A model generated the notes under the pieces. That model was not told where the DNA came from and ran no database searches. It saw only the letters and a list, made by a program, of their open reading frames with translations. Positions 46,901 to 53,424 of a DNA stretch of 64,000 nucleotides are shown here, piece after piece. Every line of letters starts with the position of its first letter. Within the stretch, counting starts at the first letter, position 1. This stretch comes from Isoptericola luteus (lineage in GTDB: Bacteria > Actinomycetota > Actinomycetes > Actinomycetales > Cellulomonadaceae): the NCBI RefSeq assembly GCF_020297055.1, contig NZ_JAIXCQ010000016.1, forward strand, positions 1 through 64,000. The letters run 5' to 3'. Both the position numbers and the translations under genes were made by a program.

Positions 46901-47058
46901 TGTCGGGGGGCAAGGTGTGGACCAGCCCCGGTGGGCCGGGGTTCAACAAGTCCTTCGGGGGTGACACCTCGTTCCAGCTCGACTGCTACTACGGCTACCC
47001 GGGCACGAGCGTGGCCGTGGTGATCGACGGCAAGAGGTACGGGGCCTCGACCTGGTGA
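40975..47058 (+). CDS. Giant surface protein A: TM anchor, propeller, Ig-like and FN3 modules, four-Cys C-terminal domain
   Basis: About 2,027 residues. Residues 1-15 are basic and cytoplasmic (FTRLRTDRRTAVS), 16-38 form one membrane anchor. A propeller-like domain (about 40-360, DDSGVWVTKESAGMVGRFN...) is followed by an acidic linker (about 363-382). Eleven Ig/cadherin-like modules run from about 390 to 1458, many with the strand LANDTDPDGD. Five FN3 modules follow (1459-1920; first is VVLSWTPPQNNGAEITGYTV). The last 110 residues hold Cys1934, 1939, 1958 and 2004. TTG is chosen because the same TTG-GGC/CGC-CTG start is shared by paralogues B and C; upstream frames are not conserved. Function unknown; an adhesin or surface scaffold is likely. 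Confidence 0.85.
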   Translation: MGLFTRLRTDRRTAVSTSVVLSLSAGVVLAAVLYDGEATADVDLDDSGVWVTKESAGMVGRFNTEAKALDGTLLAGSADFDVDQQASQVLVADTGSSAANVVDVARLKFRSTTRLPAGAEVSMGGGRVAVVDDESGSLWVTSTERLATLDTEETDPAADLDGAAQVVVSQGGTTFVVVPARDLLWTVEPGTEPVTTELGLLDEGDEVELTTVGDDVVVLDRTDGELRLPGGDVVPVSGAQGARLQQPGESSDTVAYATAAALVRQPLDGGAATTRKASGSAAAPVQLGGCLYGAWSTTGQIVRDCEGTDRDVDRVLEGVDQSTQLEYRTNRDAVVLNDLTSGILWMALDDYEKVDDWDIKLPEQEKGDDEDAEDAEPELVDQTVLDREKQDPPEAVDDRYGVRPGRATVLDVLSNDTDQDGDVMTAALEGESPDAFDVQRVLGGKALQAVTSEDASGSATFAYEVSDGRGGTDQGSVEVTVVPWEENAAPEQSGTPVLRVEQGKSASIKVLPYFLDPDGDDVYLATAAATVQGDEVRAYPDGTVEFRDGGSATGRKKVSLTVGDGLGEVVEGTLWVDVFADTPEPPVAVGDHVVATAGQPVTVEPLKNDTDPNGDDLRLSKVNDASPAEITRNLDAGTFTFLAHEAGSYDVLYQVTDGPGTTTGVVRVDVQDADEAAGAPIVVADTALLPAGGSTLVDVLANDTDPAGGVLVVQSVDVPDDAGVSVAVLGHQMLRITETRRISDAVTLEYTVSNGNETATGQVRVLPVPAPDRLQPPNAAADEVTVRAGDYVNIDVLDNDSHPDGLELTLDDELEQTVDEGQGELFASEGRLRFRAGAEPGTAYAIYTVRDPNGQEDSAQVTIHVRGGKENSAPVPLDVDARVLSGGTVRIPVPLDGIDPDGDSVQLTGLATGPAKGRAEVVDGFVDYEAGKNASGADSFRYTVQDARGEVATGLVRVGIAQPPATNQSPVAADDEVTVRPDRRVAVRALANDTDPDGDRVGLVAGALEGLDDGDGDIDAEVDQDRIVVQTPGDEGTSTFFYAIEDTYGARASAAVSVTVSADAPLLPPIARDDSVPVADILGATTVTVPVLDNDEDPDGAADDLEVAVEGASATTATVTSDGELAVTLTRSRQVITYTVTDMDGQSAKAFVVVPGVESAEPILKPGQAPLEVLAGESIDIDITDHVLVVEGRTPRLTTTDQVTALEGDVEVTDATTMTYTARTGYEGPAGVTFEVTDGTSVDDPEGNVAVLTLPITVLPPENLPPTPGKPSAEVAAGEESSVDLGRFARDPDDDALRFELGALPGGVGATLSGSTVTLEASPDVPKGTALTVPYTVTDDEHAPVDGTLAVEVVASTRPLARAVDDVVDDAHQGKAVAVPVLANDSNPFAEREPLTVVGEPIVETGVGSAVSDGDQVVVTPKGDFVGTMVVRYTVQDATQDPDRQVEGRITVNVLGVPEAPARPVVEEVRSETVVLSWTPPQNNGAEITGYTVTSSQGDVVGCATTTCTLDGLTNDVTYTFTVQATNVVGDSKASPASPEARPDEKPDPPAAPTLAFGDSSLTVTWKNAVYSDRSAIQSVDLEISPAPANGESLKAGVTGQRIEWEGLTNGTAYKVRIRAINLAPDPSDWGAWSTSEIPAGPPDAPAAPSAARVDTELGGQIHVEWKAPVDNGDAVATYHVDEYVNGNRSRTLETAQTSLDLEGLDTKSTYTYRVTAENKAGKGDTSPASNEVTPFGKPGSPGTPTAKLGSNTSGRATVSWGAADPNGNPVTYQVQANNAGTKTTTSTSMVYTGLSNGTGYTFQVRACNQAGCSAWAGPSGKVTPYTTPSAPGVAWTRTSADQGQFKVTAPSSNGGRAVQRIEWRFTAGDSGSGSKSSTPFTITTKKASGTTFTLQARACNAAGCGAWRSGSGTTPTPTATVSRGGATGVQDGCQSGNCNYFRVTVKNFPSGSHRVECWSANNPASTEYGWHNIIMSGGKVWTSPGGPGFNKSFGGDTSFQLDCYYGYPGTSVAVVIDGKRYGASTW

Positions 47059-47089
47059 CGTCCGCCCGAGCGCACCGGCGCCGGTCCTG

Positions 47090-47121
47090 CCCGGGCATGG
47101 GGACATCTCCCCATGTCCGGG
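47090..47121 (+). terminator. Hairpin after gene A (repeat unit 1)
   Basis: CCCGGGCATGGGGA (47090-47103) and TCCCCATGTCCGGG (47108-47121) form a 14-bp stem (one G-U) with a CATC loop. It contains CATGGGGACATCTCCCCATG, which recurs with one change after gene B. A second stem GGGCGGC-GAA-GCCGCCC (47119-47135) overlaps its last three bases. Confidence 0.65.
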
Positions 47122-47132
47122 CGGCGAAGCCG

Positions 47133-47162
47133 CCCCTGGAGCGGGTGAAATCTGGCTAGGGT
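47133..47162 (+). promoter_or_regulatory. Promoter region of giant protein B
   Basis: CCCCTG (47133-47138), then TCTGGCTAGGGT with the -10 box TAGGGT (47157-47162). The same CCCCTG...AG-GGG...TCTGGCTA-NNNT layout precedes gene C, so the element is conserved between the two. Confidence 0.5.
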
Positions 47163-47234
47163 GTGTGGCGGCCGCACCGCCGTCGCCTGCCGGGCACGGC
47201 CGGGACGCCGGTCGCCGTCCTCCGGGAGACCTCC

Positions 47235-50200
47235 TTGCGCCTGCTCTCGCGCCTGCGTACGAACCGCCGCTCGGCCGTCTCGACGTCGGTCGTGCTCTCG
47301 TTGTCGGCAGCGGTGGCGCTGGCCGCCGTGCTGTACGACGGCGAGGCCACCGCGGACGTGGACCTCGACGACTCCGGGGTGTGGGTCACCAAGCAGTCGG
47401 CGGGCCTCGTGGGGCGGTTCAACACGGAGGCGAAGGCGCTCGACGCGACGTTGCTGGCGGGGAGCTCGGCGTTCGACGTCGCCCAGCAGGCCGGCCAGGT
47501 GCTCGTCCTGGACGACGGGAACAGCCAGGCGAGCGTGGTGGACGTCGCGCGGTCCAAGTTCCTCGCCACGACGAAGGTGCCCGCGGGGGCGACGGTGGCG
47601 GCCGGCGGTGGCCGTGCCGCGGTGCTCGACGACGAGTCGGGCTCGCTGTGGGTCACGACGGTCGACCGTCTGCCCCTCCTCGACACCGACGAGGTCGACC
47701 CGACGGTGGAGCTCCACGGCGCCGGCACGGTGGTCGTGTCCCCGCAGGGCACGGTGTTCGCCGTCGTCCCGTCGCGCCGGACGATGTACACGGTCGCGCC
47801 GGGAGCGGACCCGGACACCACCGGGCTCGACATGCTCGCGGCCGAGGACGACGTCGTGCTCACCACGGTGGGCGACGACGTGGTGGTCCTGAACCGCACG
47901 AGCGGCGAGCTGCGGCTGCCGGGCGGCGACGTGGTGCGCGTCGCGGACGCGCAGAGCGCCAGGCTGCAGCAGCCCGGGGAGCGTTCCGACACGGTGGCGT
48001 ACGCGACGTCCGAGGCACTGGTGCGCCAGCCGATCGAGGGCGGGGCGGCCACGTCGCGGCAGGCGTCGGGGTCGCCGGCCGCGCCGGTGCAGCTCGGTGG
48101 GTGCCTGTACGGTGCGTGGTCGACGTCGGGCCAGATCGTGCGCGACTGCGAGGGCACGGACCGTGACGTCGACCGGGTGCTCGAGGGCATCGACCAGTCG
48201 ACCCGGCTGGAGTACCGCACCAACCGCGACGCCGTCGTGCTCAACGACCTCACGGCCGGGACGCTGTGGATGGCGCTCGACGAGTACGAGAAGGTCGACG
48301 ACTGGGACATCAAGCTCCCGGAGCAGGCCGAGGGCGACGACGAGGACGCGGAGGACGCGAAGCCGGAGCTCGTCGACAACACGGTCGTGGACCGGGACAA
48401 GCAGGACCCGCCGAAGGCGGCCGACGACTCGTTCGGCGTACGACCTGGCCGCGCGACGTTGCTCGACGTGCTGTCCAACGACATGGACCCGGACGGCGAC
48501 GTCATGACCGTGACGCTCGCGGGCGACCAGCCGGACGACCTCCGCGTCGAGCGCGTGCTGGACGGCCGGGCGCTGCAGGCGGTCGTGCCCGCCGACGCGT
48601 CGGGCACCGTGCGGTTCACCTACGACGTGACGGACGGCTTCGACAACCACGACGAGGGCACGGTGACCCTGAAGGTCGTGGCGCCCACCAGCAACGAGAA
48701 GCCCGAGCAGACGGGCGACCCGGTGCTGCGGGTGGAGCAGGGCAAGAGCGCGCGGATCAAGGTGCTGCCGTATTTCCGGGACCCGGACGGCGACGACCTC
48801 TACCTGGCCACGGCGTCCCCGACGGTGCAGGGCGACGAGGCGCGCGCCTACCCGGACGGGACGGTGGAGTTCCGCGACGGCGGGTCGTCCACGGGGCTCA
48901 AGAAGGTGACGCTGACCGTCGGGGACGGCCTCGGCGAGGTGGTCGAGGGCACCCTCAAGGTGTACGTGGTGGGCGACCAGGAGCCGCCGGTCGCCGTGGG
49001 CGACCACGTCACCGTGACCGCCGGCCAGCCCGTCACGGTCGAGCCGCTGAAGAACGACACGGACCCGAACGGCGACGACCTGCGGCTGTCGAAGGTCAAC
49101 GACGCCTCCCCGGCCGAGATCGTCCGCAACTACGACGCGGGGACGTTCACGTTCCTGGCGCACGAGGCGGGCTCCTACGACGTGCTCTACCAGGTCACGG
49201 ACGGGCCCGGCACGACGACGGGCGTGGTGCGCGTCGACGTGCAGGACGAGGACTCCGCCGCCGGCGCCCCGGTCGTCGTCGCCGACACCGCGCTGCTGCC
49301 CGCGGGCGGGTCGACGCTCGTGGACGTGCTCGCCAACGACACCGACCCCGCGGGCGGGGTGCTCGTGGTGCAGTCCGTCGAGGTGCCGGACGACGCCGGG
49401 GTGAGCGTCGCGGTGCTGGGCCACCAGATGCTGCGGATCACGGAGACGCGCCGCATCGCCGAGGCGGTGACCTTGCGGTACACGGTGTCGAACGGCACGG
49501 AGAACTCCACCGGGGAGGTCCGCGTGCTCCCCGTGCCCCCGCCGGACCGGCTGCAGCCGCCGAACGCCGCCGCCGACGAGGTGACGGTGCGCGTGGGCGA
49601 CATCGTGAACATCGACGTGCTGGCGAACGACACCCACCCTGACGGCCTCGAGCTCTCGGTGGACGACGAGCTCGAGCAGACCGTCGACCCTGCCCAGGGC
49701 GACCTCTTCGTCTCGGAGGGCAGGCTGCGCTTCCGGGCGGGCGCGGAGCCCGGCACGGCGTACGCGATCTACCGGGTGCAGGACCCGAACGGGCAGGAGG
49801 ACTCCGCCCAGGTCACGATCCACGTCCGCGGCGGCAAGGAGAACTCGGCCCCGGTGCCGCACGACGTCGACGCCCGCGTCCTGTCCGGCGCGACCGCGCG
49901 CATCCCGATCCCGCTGGACGGCATCGACCCGGACGGCGACTCGGTGCAGCTCACCGGCCTGGCGACGGGACCGGCCAAGGGCCGCGCCGAGGTGGTCGAC
50001 GGCTTCGTCGACTACGAGGCGGGCAAGAACGCGCGAGGGGCGGACTCCTTCCGCTACACGGTGCAGGACGCCCGCGGCGAGGTCGCCACCGGCCTGGTGC
50101 GGGTCGGCATCGCCCGCCCGCCGGCGACGAACCAGCCGCCCGTGACCGGCGACGACGAGGTCACGGTGCGCCCCGACCGCCGCGTCGCGGTGCCCGCGCT

Positions 50201-53200
50201 CGCGAACGACTCGGACCCCGACGGGGACACGATCGGCCTCGTCGCCGGGGCGATCGAGGGCGGCGACGACCTGGACGCCTCGGTGTCGCAGGACCGCATC
50301 GTGGTGCAGACGCCGGGCGACGACGGCACCACCACGTTCTTCTACGCGATCGAGGACACCTACGCCGCCCGTGCGTCGGGGTCGGTGAGCGTCACCGTCG
50401 CGGAGGACGCGCCCCTGCTCCCGCCGGTCGCGCGGGACGACTCCGTCCCCGTGGCCGACATCCTCGGCGCGACGACGGTCACGGTGCCCGTGCTCGACAA
50501 CGACGAGGACCCGGACGGCGCCGCCGACGACCTCGCCGTCACGGTGGCGGGCGACGCGGCCACGGTGACGCCGGACGGCGAGCTCACCGTCACCCTGGCC
50601 CCGTCCCGCCAGGTGCTGACCTACACGGTCACCGACCAGGACGGGCTCGCGGCCAAGGCGTTCGTCGTCGTGCCCGGCATGGAGTCGGCCGAGCCGATCC
50701 TCAAGCCCGGCCAGGCGCCGCTCGAGGTGCTGGCGGGCGAGTCGCTCGACATCGACATCACCGACCACGTGCTCGTGGTGGAGGGCCGCACCCCGCGCCT
50801 GACCACCGAGGACCAGGTCAGCGCGACCGAGGGGAGGGTGGAGGTCACCGGCACCACGACGATGACCTACACCCCGCGGGCGGACTACGACGGCCCCGCC
50901 GCCGTCACCTTCGAGGTCACGGACGGCACCTCCGTCGACGACCCCGAGGGCGCGGTCGCGCTGCTCACGCTGCCGATCACCGTGCTGCCGCCGGAGAACC
51001 TGCCGCCCACGCCGGGCAGCCCCTCGGGCCAGGTCGCGGCCGGCGAGGAGAACACCGTCGACCTGGGCCGCTTCGCCACGGACCCCGACGAGGACGACCT
51101 GCGGTTCGAGCTCGGGACGCTCCCCGGCGGGCTCGGCGCGACGCTCGCGGGCTCCCGCGTGACGTTCGAGGCCCAGCCGGACGTGCCCCAGGGCACGGTC
51201 CTGCGCGTGCCCTACACGGTCACCGACGACGAGCACGCCCCGGTCGACGGCGAGGTCAGCGTCGAGGTCGTCGCCTCCACGCGGCCGCTGGCCCGCGCCG
51301 TGGACGACCGGGTCGACGGCGCCCACCAGGGCGAGGCCGTCTCCGTGCCGGTGCTGGCCAACGACTCCAACCCGTTCGCCGACCGCGCTCCGCTGAAGAT
51401 CGTGGGGCAGCCGATCATCGAGACGGGGCGGGGCGGCACGGTCGTGGACGGCGACCAGGTCGTCGTCACCCCGAAGGACGACTTCGTCGGCACGATGGTG
51501 GTGCGCTACACGGTGCAGGACGCCACCCAGGACCCCGACCGCGAGGTCGAGGGCCGGGTGACGATCAACGTGCTGGGCGCGCCCGAGGCCCCGGCGACGC
51601 CGGCGGTCGAGGAGGTGCGCTCCCAGACGGTCGTGCTGTCCTGGACACCGCCGCAGAACAACGGCGCCGAGATCACGGGCTATACCGTGACCTCGTCGAT
51701 GGGGGACACGTTCGAGTGCGCGACCACGACGTGCACCCTCGAAGGGCTCACCAACGACGTGACCTACACGTTCACGGTGCAGGCCACGAACGTCGTCGGT
51801 GACTCGAAGGCCTCGCCGGCGTCGGCCGAGGCACGCCCGGACGAGAAGCCGGAGCCGCCCGCGGCCCCGACGCTGACGTTCGGCGACGGCCAGCTCACGG
51901 TCACCTGGAAGAACGCGACGTACACCGACCGGTCCGCGATCGAGTCGGTGGACCTCGAGATCTCGCCCACCCCGGTGAACGGCGAGTCCCTCAAGGCAGG
52001 TGTCACGGACCAGCGGATCGTGTGGGAGGGCCTGACCAACGGCACGGCCTACAAGGTCCGGATCCAGGCGACCAACCGTGCGCCCGACCCGTCCGAGTGG
52101 GGCGCCTGGTCGACGAGCGAGATCCCGGCCGGCCCGCCGGACGCGCCCGCCGCGCCCAGCGCGACGCGCGTCGAGTCCGCCCTGGGCGGCCAGGTGCACG
52201 TCGAGTGGGCTCCGCCCGCGGACAACGGCGACGCGGTCAAGACGTACGACGTCGACGAGTTCGTCAACGGGACCAGGTCCCGGACGCTGACGACGACGAC
52301 CGCCTCGCTCGACCTCGAGGGCCTCGACACGAAGTCGTCCTACACCTACGCGGTAACGGCGGAGAACAAGGCCGGGAAGGGCGGCACGAGCCCGCAGTCC
52401 GCCGCGGTGACCCCGTACGGCAAGCCGACCGTGCCGGGTGCGCCGTCGGCGAGCGTCGGCAAGGGCATGAGCGGCGCGGCGAACGTCTCGTGGGGGGCTG
52501 CGGACGACAACGGCAACCCGGTGACGTACACCGTCGCCACCGACCGGGGCGGTTCGACCACCACCACGGCGACCTCGGCGACCTACGGAGGCCTGTCGAA
52601 CGGGACGGCGTACCGGTTCCACGTGCAGGCGTGCAACGCCGCGGGCTGCTCCGACTGGACGGCCTGGTCGAACGCGGTGACGCCGTTCGGCCCGGTGCCG
52701 GCGCCGAGCGTCAGCGCGGCGAGCGGACAGGACCAGAAAGTGACGTTCTCCTGGTCGACCAGCACCAACGGGCGTCCGATCACCGTCAAGGTGTCGGGTG
52801 CGATCAGCAGCAGCGCCGCGAGCAGCGGCGGGCAGGCCGTGTCCGCGGGCTACTCGGACACGAAGCAGATCTGCGTCACCGCCACCGACAGCGAGGGCCA
52901 GTCGGCGCAGCGGTGCGCGTCGGGTACCTCGGCCGCCCGGCCGCAGCCGGTGTTCACGGTGGGCAAGGGCAGCAGTGCCAACGGGGAGTCGGGGTGCAGC
53001 CACTCGTCGTGCAAGTGGCTGACGCTCACGATCCGGGACGCGCCGCCGAACACCTCGTTCACGTACACGTGCCACGACCAGGACGGGCAGTTCTCGAACT
53101 ACACGCAGACCAACATGCACAACGGCAGCGCGGCGCGGACCGACGCGAACGGCAACCTCGGTGAGCTCGAGGCCTGGTGCTACTACGGCCAGCCCGGCAA

Positions 53201-53252
53201 CCAGGCCTACATCAGGACGAGCATCGGGACCACCAACCGCATCACCTGGTGA
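47235..53252 (+). CDS. Giant surface protein B, paralogue of A and C
   Basis: About 2,005 residues with the same architecture as A: short basic N-terminus (RLRTNRRSAVS), one membrane anchor, propeller-like domain with the conserved LGGCLYGAWSTSGQIVRDCEGTDRDVDRVLEG, acidic linker, eleven Ig/cadherin-like modules, five FN3 modules from about 1451, and a C-terminal domain with Cys1921, 1926, 1946 and 1982. Alignment by eye puts it closest to A in the Ig region. The TTG at 47235 follows GGGAGA; an in-frame GTG at 47163 would add 24 residues not found in A or C and sits directly on the -10 box. Confidence 0.85.
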   Translation: MRLLSRLRTNRRSAVSTSVVLSLSAAVALAAVLYDGEATADVDLDDSGVWVTKQSAGLVGRFNTEAKALDATLLAGSSAFDVAQQAGQVLVLDDGNSQASVVDVARSKFLATTKVPAGATVAAGGGRAAVLDDESGSLWVTTVDRLPLLDTDEVDPTVELHGAGTVVVSPQGTVFAVVPSRRTMYTVAPGADPDTTGLDMLAAEDDVVLTTVGDDVVVLNRTSGELRLPGGDVVRVADAQSARLQQPGERSDTVAYATSEALVRQPIEGGAATSRQASGSPAAPVQLGGCLYGAWSTSGQIVRDCEGTDRDVDRVLEGIDQSTRLEYRTNRDAVVLNDLTAGTLWMALDEYEKVDDWDIKLPEQAEGDDEDAEDAKPELVDNTVVDRDKQDPPKAADDSFGVRPGRATLLDVLSNDMDPDGDVMTVTLAGDQPDDLRVERVLDGRALQAVVPADASGTVRFTYDVTDGFDNHDEGTVTLKVVAPTSNEKPEQTGDPVLRVEQGKSARIKVLPYFRDPDGDDLYLATASPTVQGDEARAYPDGTVEFRDGGSSTGLKKVTLTVGDGLGEVVEGTLKVYVVGDQEPPVAVGDHVTVTAGQPVTVEPLKNDTDPNGDDLRLSKVNDASPAEIVRNYDAGTFTFLAHEAGSYDVLYQVTDGPGTTTGVVRVDVQDEDSAAGAPVVVADTALLPAGGSTLVDVLANDTDPAGGVLVVQSVEVPDDAGVSVAVLGHQMLRITETRRIAEAVTLRYTVSNGTENSTGEVRVLPVPPPDRLQPPNAAADEVTVRVGDIVNIDVLANDTHPDGLELSVDDELEQTVDPAQGDLFVSEGRLRFRAGAEPGTAYAIYRVQDPNGQEDSAQVTIHVRGGKENSAPVPHDVDARVLSGATARIPIPLDGIDPDGDSVQLTGLATGPAKGRAEVVDGFVDYEAGKNARGADSFRYTVQDARGEVATGLVRVGIARPPATNQPPVTGDDEVTVRPDRRVAVPALANDSDPDGDTIGLVAGAIEGGDDLDASVSQDRIVVQTPGDDGTTTFFYAIEDTYAARASGSVSVTVAEDAPLLPPVARDDSVPVADILGATTVTVPVLDNDEDPDGAADDLAVTVAGDAATVTPDGELTVTLAPSRQVLTYTVTDQDGLAAKAFVVVPGMESAEPILKPGQAPLEVLAGESLDIDITDHVLVVEGRTPRLTTEDQVSATEGRVEVTGTTTMTYTPRADYDGPAAVTFEVTDGTSVDDPEGAVALLTLPITVLPPENLPPTPGSPSGQVAAGEENTVDLGRFATDPDEDDLRFELGTLPGGLGATLAGSRVTFEAQPDVPQGTVLRVPYTVTDDEHAPVDGEVSVEVVASTRPLARAVDDRVDGAHQGEAVSVPVLANDSNPFADRAPLKIVGQPIIETGRGGTVVDGDQVVVTPKDDFVGTMVVRYTVQDATQDPDREVEGRVTINVLGAPEAPATPAVEEVRSQTVVLSWTPPQNNGAEITGYTVTSSMGDTFECATTTCTLEGLTNDVTYTFTVQATNVVGDSKASPASAEARPDEKPEPPAAPTLTFGDGQLTVTWKNATYTDRSAIESVDLEISPTPVNGESLKAGVTDQRIVWEGLTNGTAYKVRIQATNRAPDPSEWGAWSTSEIPAGPPDAPAAPSATRVESALGGQVHVEWAPPADNGDAVKTYDVDEFVNGTRSRTLTTTTASLDLEGLDTKSSYTYAVTAENKAGKGGTSPQSAAVTPYGKPTVPGAPSASVGKGMSGAANVSWGAADDNGNPVTYTVATDRGGSTTTTATSATYGGLSNGTAYRFHVQACNAAGCSDWTAWSNAVTPFGPVPAPSVSAASGQDQKVTFSWSTSTNGRPITVKVSGAISSSAASSGGQAVSAGYSDTKQICVTATDSEGQSAQRCASGTSAARPQPVFTVGKGSSANGESGCSHSSCKWLTLTIRDAPPNTSFTYTCHDQDGQFSNYTQTNMHNGSAARTDANGNLGELEAWCYYGQPGNQAYIRTSIGTTNRITW

Positions 53253-53274
53253 GGGCCCGACCAGGGGGCTCACC

Positions 53275-53306
53275 GGGGGGCATGGGGACCTCTCCCCATG
53301 CCCCCC
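53275..53306 (+). terminator. Hairpin after gene B (repeat unit 2)
   Basis: GGGGGGCATGGGGA (53275-53288) pairs perfectly with TCCCCATGCCCCCC (53293-53306), loop CCTC. It contains CATGGGGACCTCTCCCCATG, the near copy of the element after gene A. Confidence 0.7.
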
Positions 53307-53320
53307 TGGTGTGAACGTCT

Positions 53321-53349
53321 CCCCTGCCAGAGGGAATTCTGGCTATCCT
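53321..53349 (+). promoter_or_regulatory. Promoter region of giant protein C
   Basis: CCCCTG (53321-53326) and TATCCT (53344-53349) with TTCTGGC before the -10 box, matching the layout before gene B. A leader of about 70 bases runs to the TTG. Confidence 0.5.
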
Positions 53350-53424
53350 GTGCCCTGCGACCGCGCCGTTGACGTCGGGCGAGGAGCAGCCCGGCTGCCG
53401 GTCGCGAACACTACTGGGGGACCA

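Noticed and set aside
46995-53273. Open frame of about 2,090 codons on the minus strand opposite giant gene B, and a similar one of 1,464 codons opposite gene A (40696-45090)
   Set aside because: The translations are Arg/His/Val-rich low-complexity sequence typical of the complement of high-GC coding DNA. The plus-strand frames show membrane anchors, Ig and FN3 modules and conserved paralogy.
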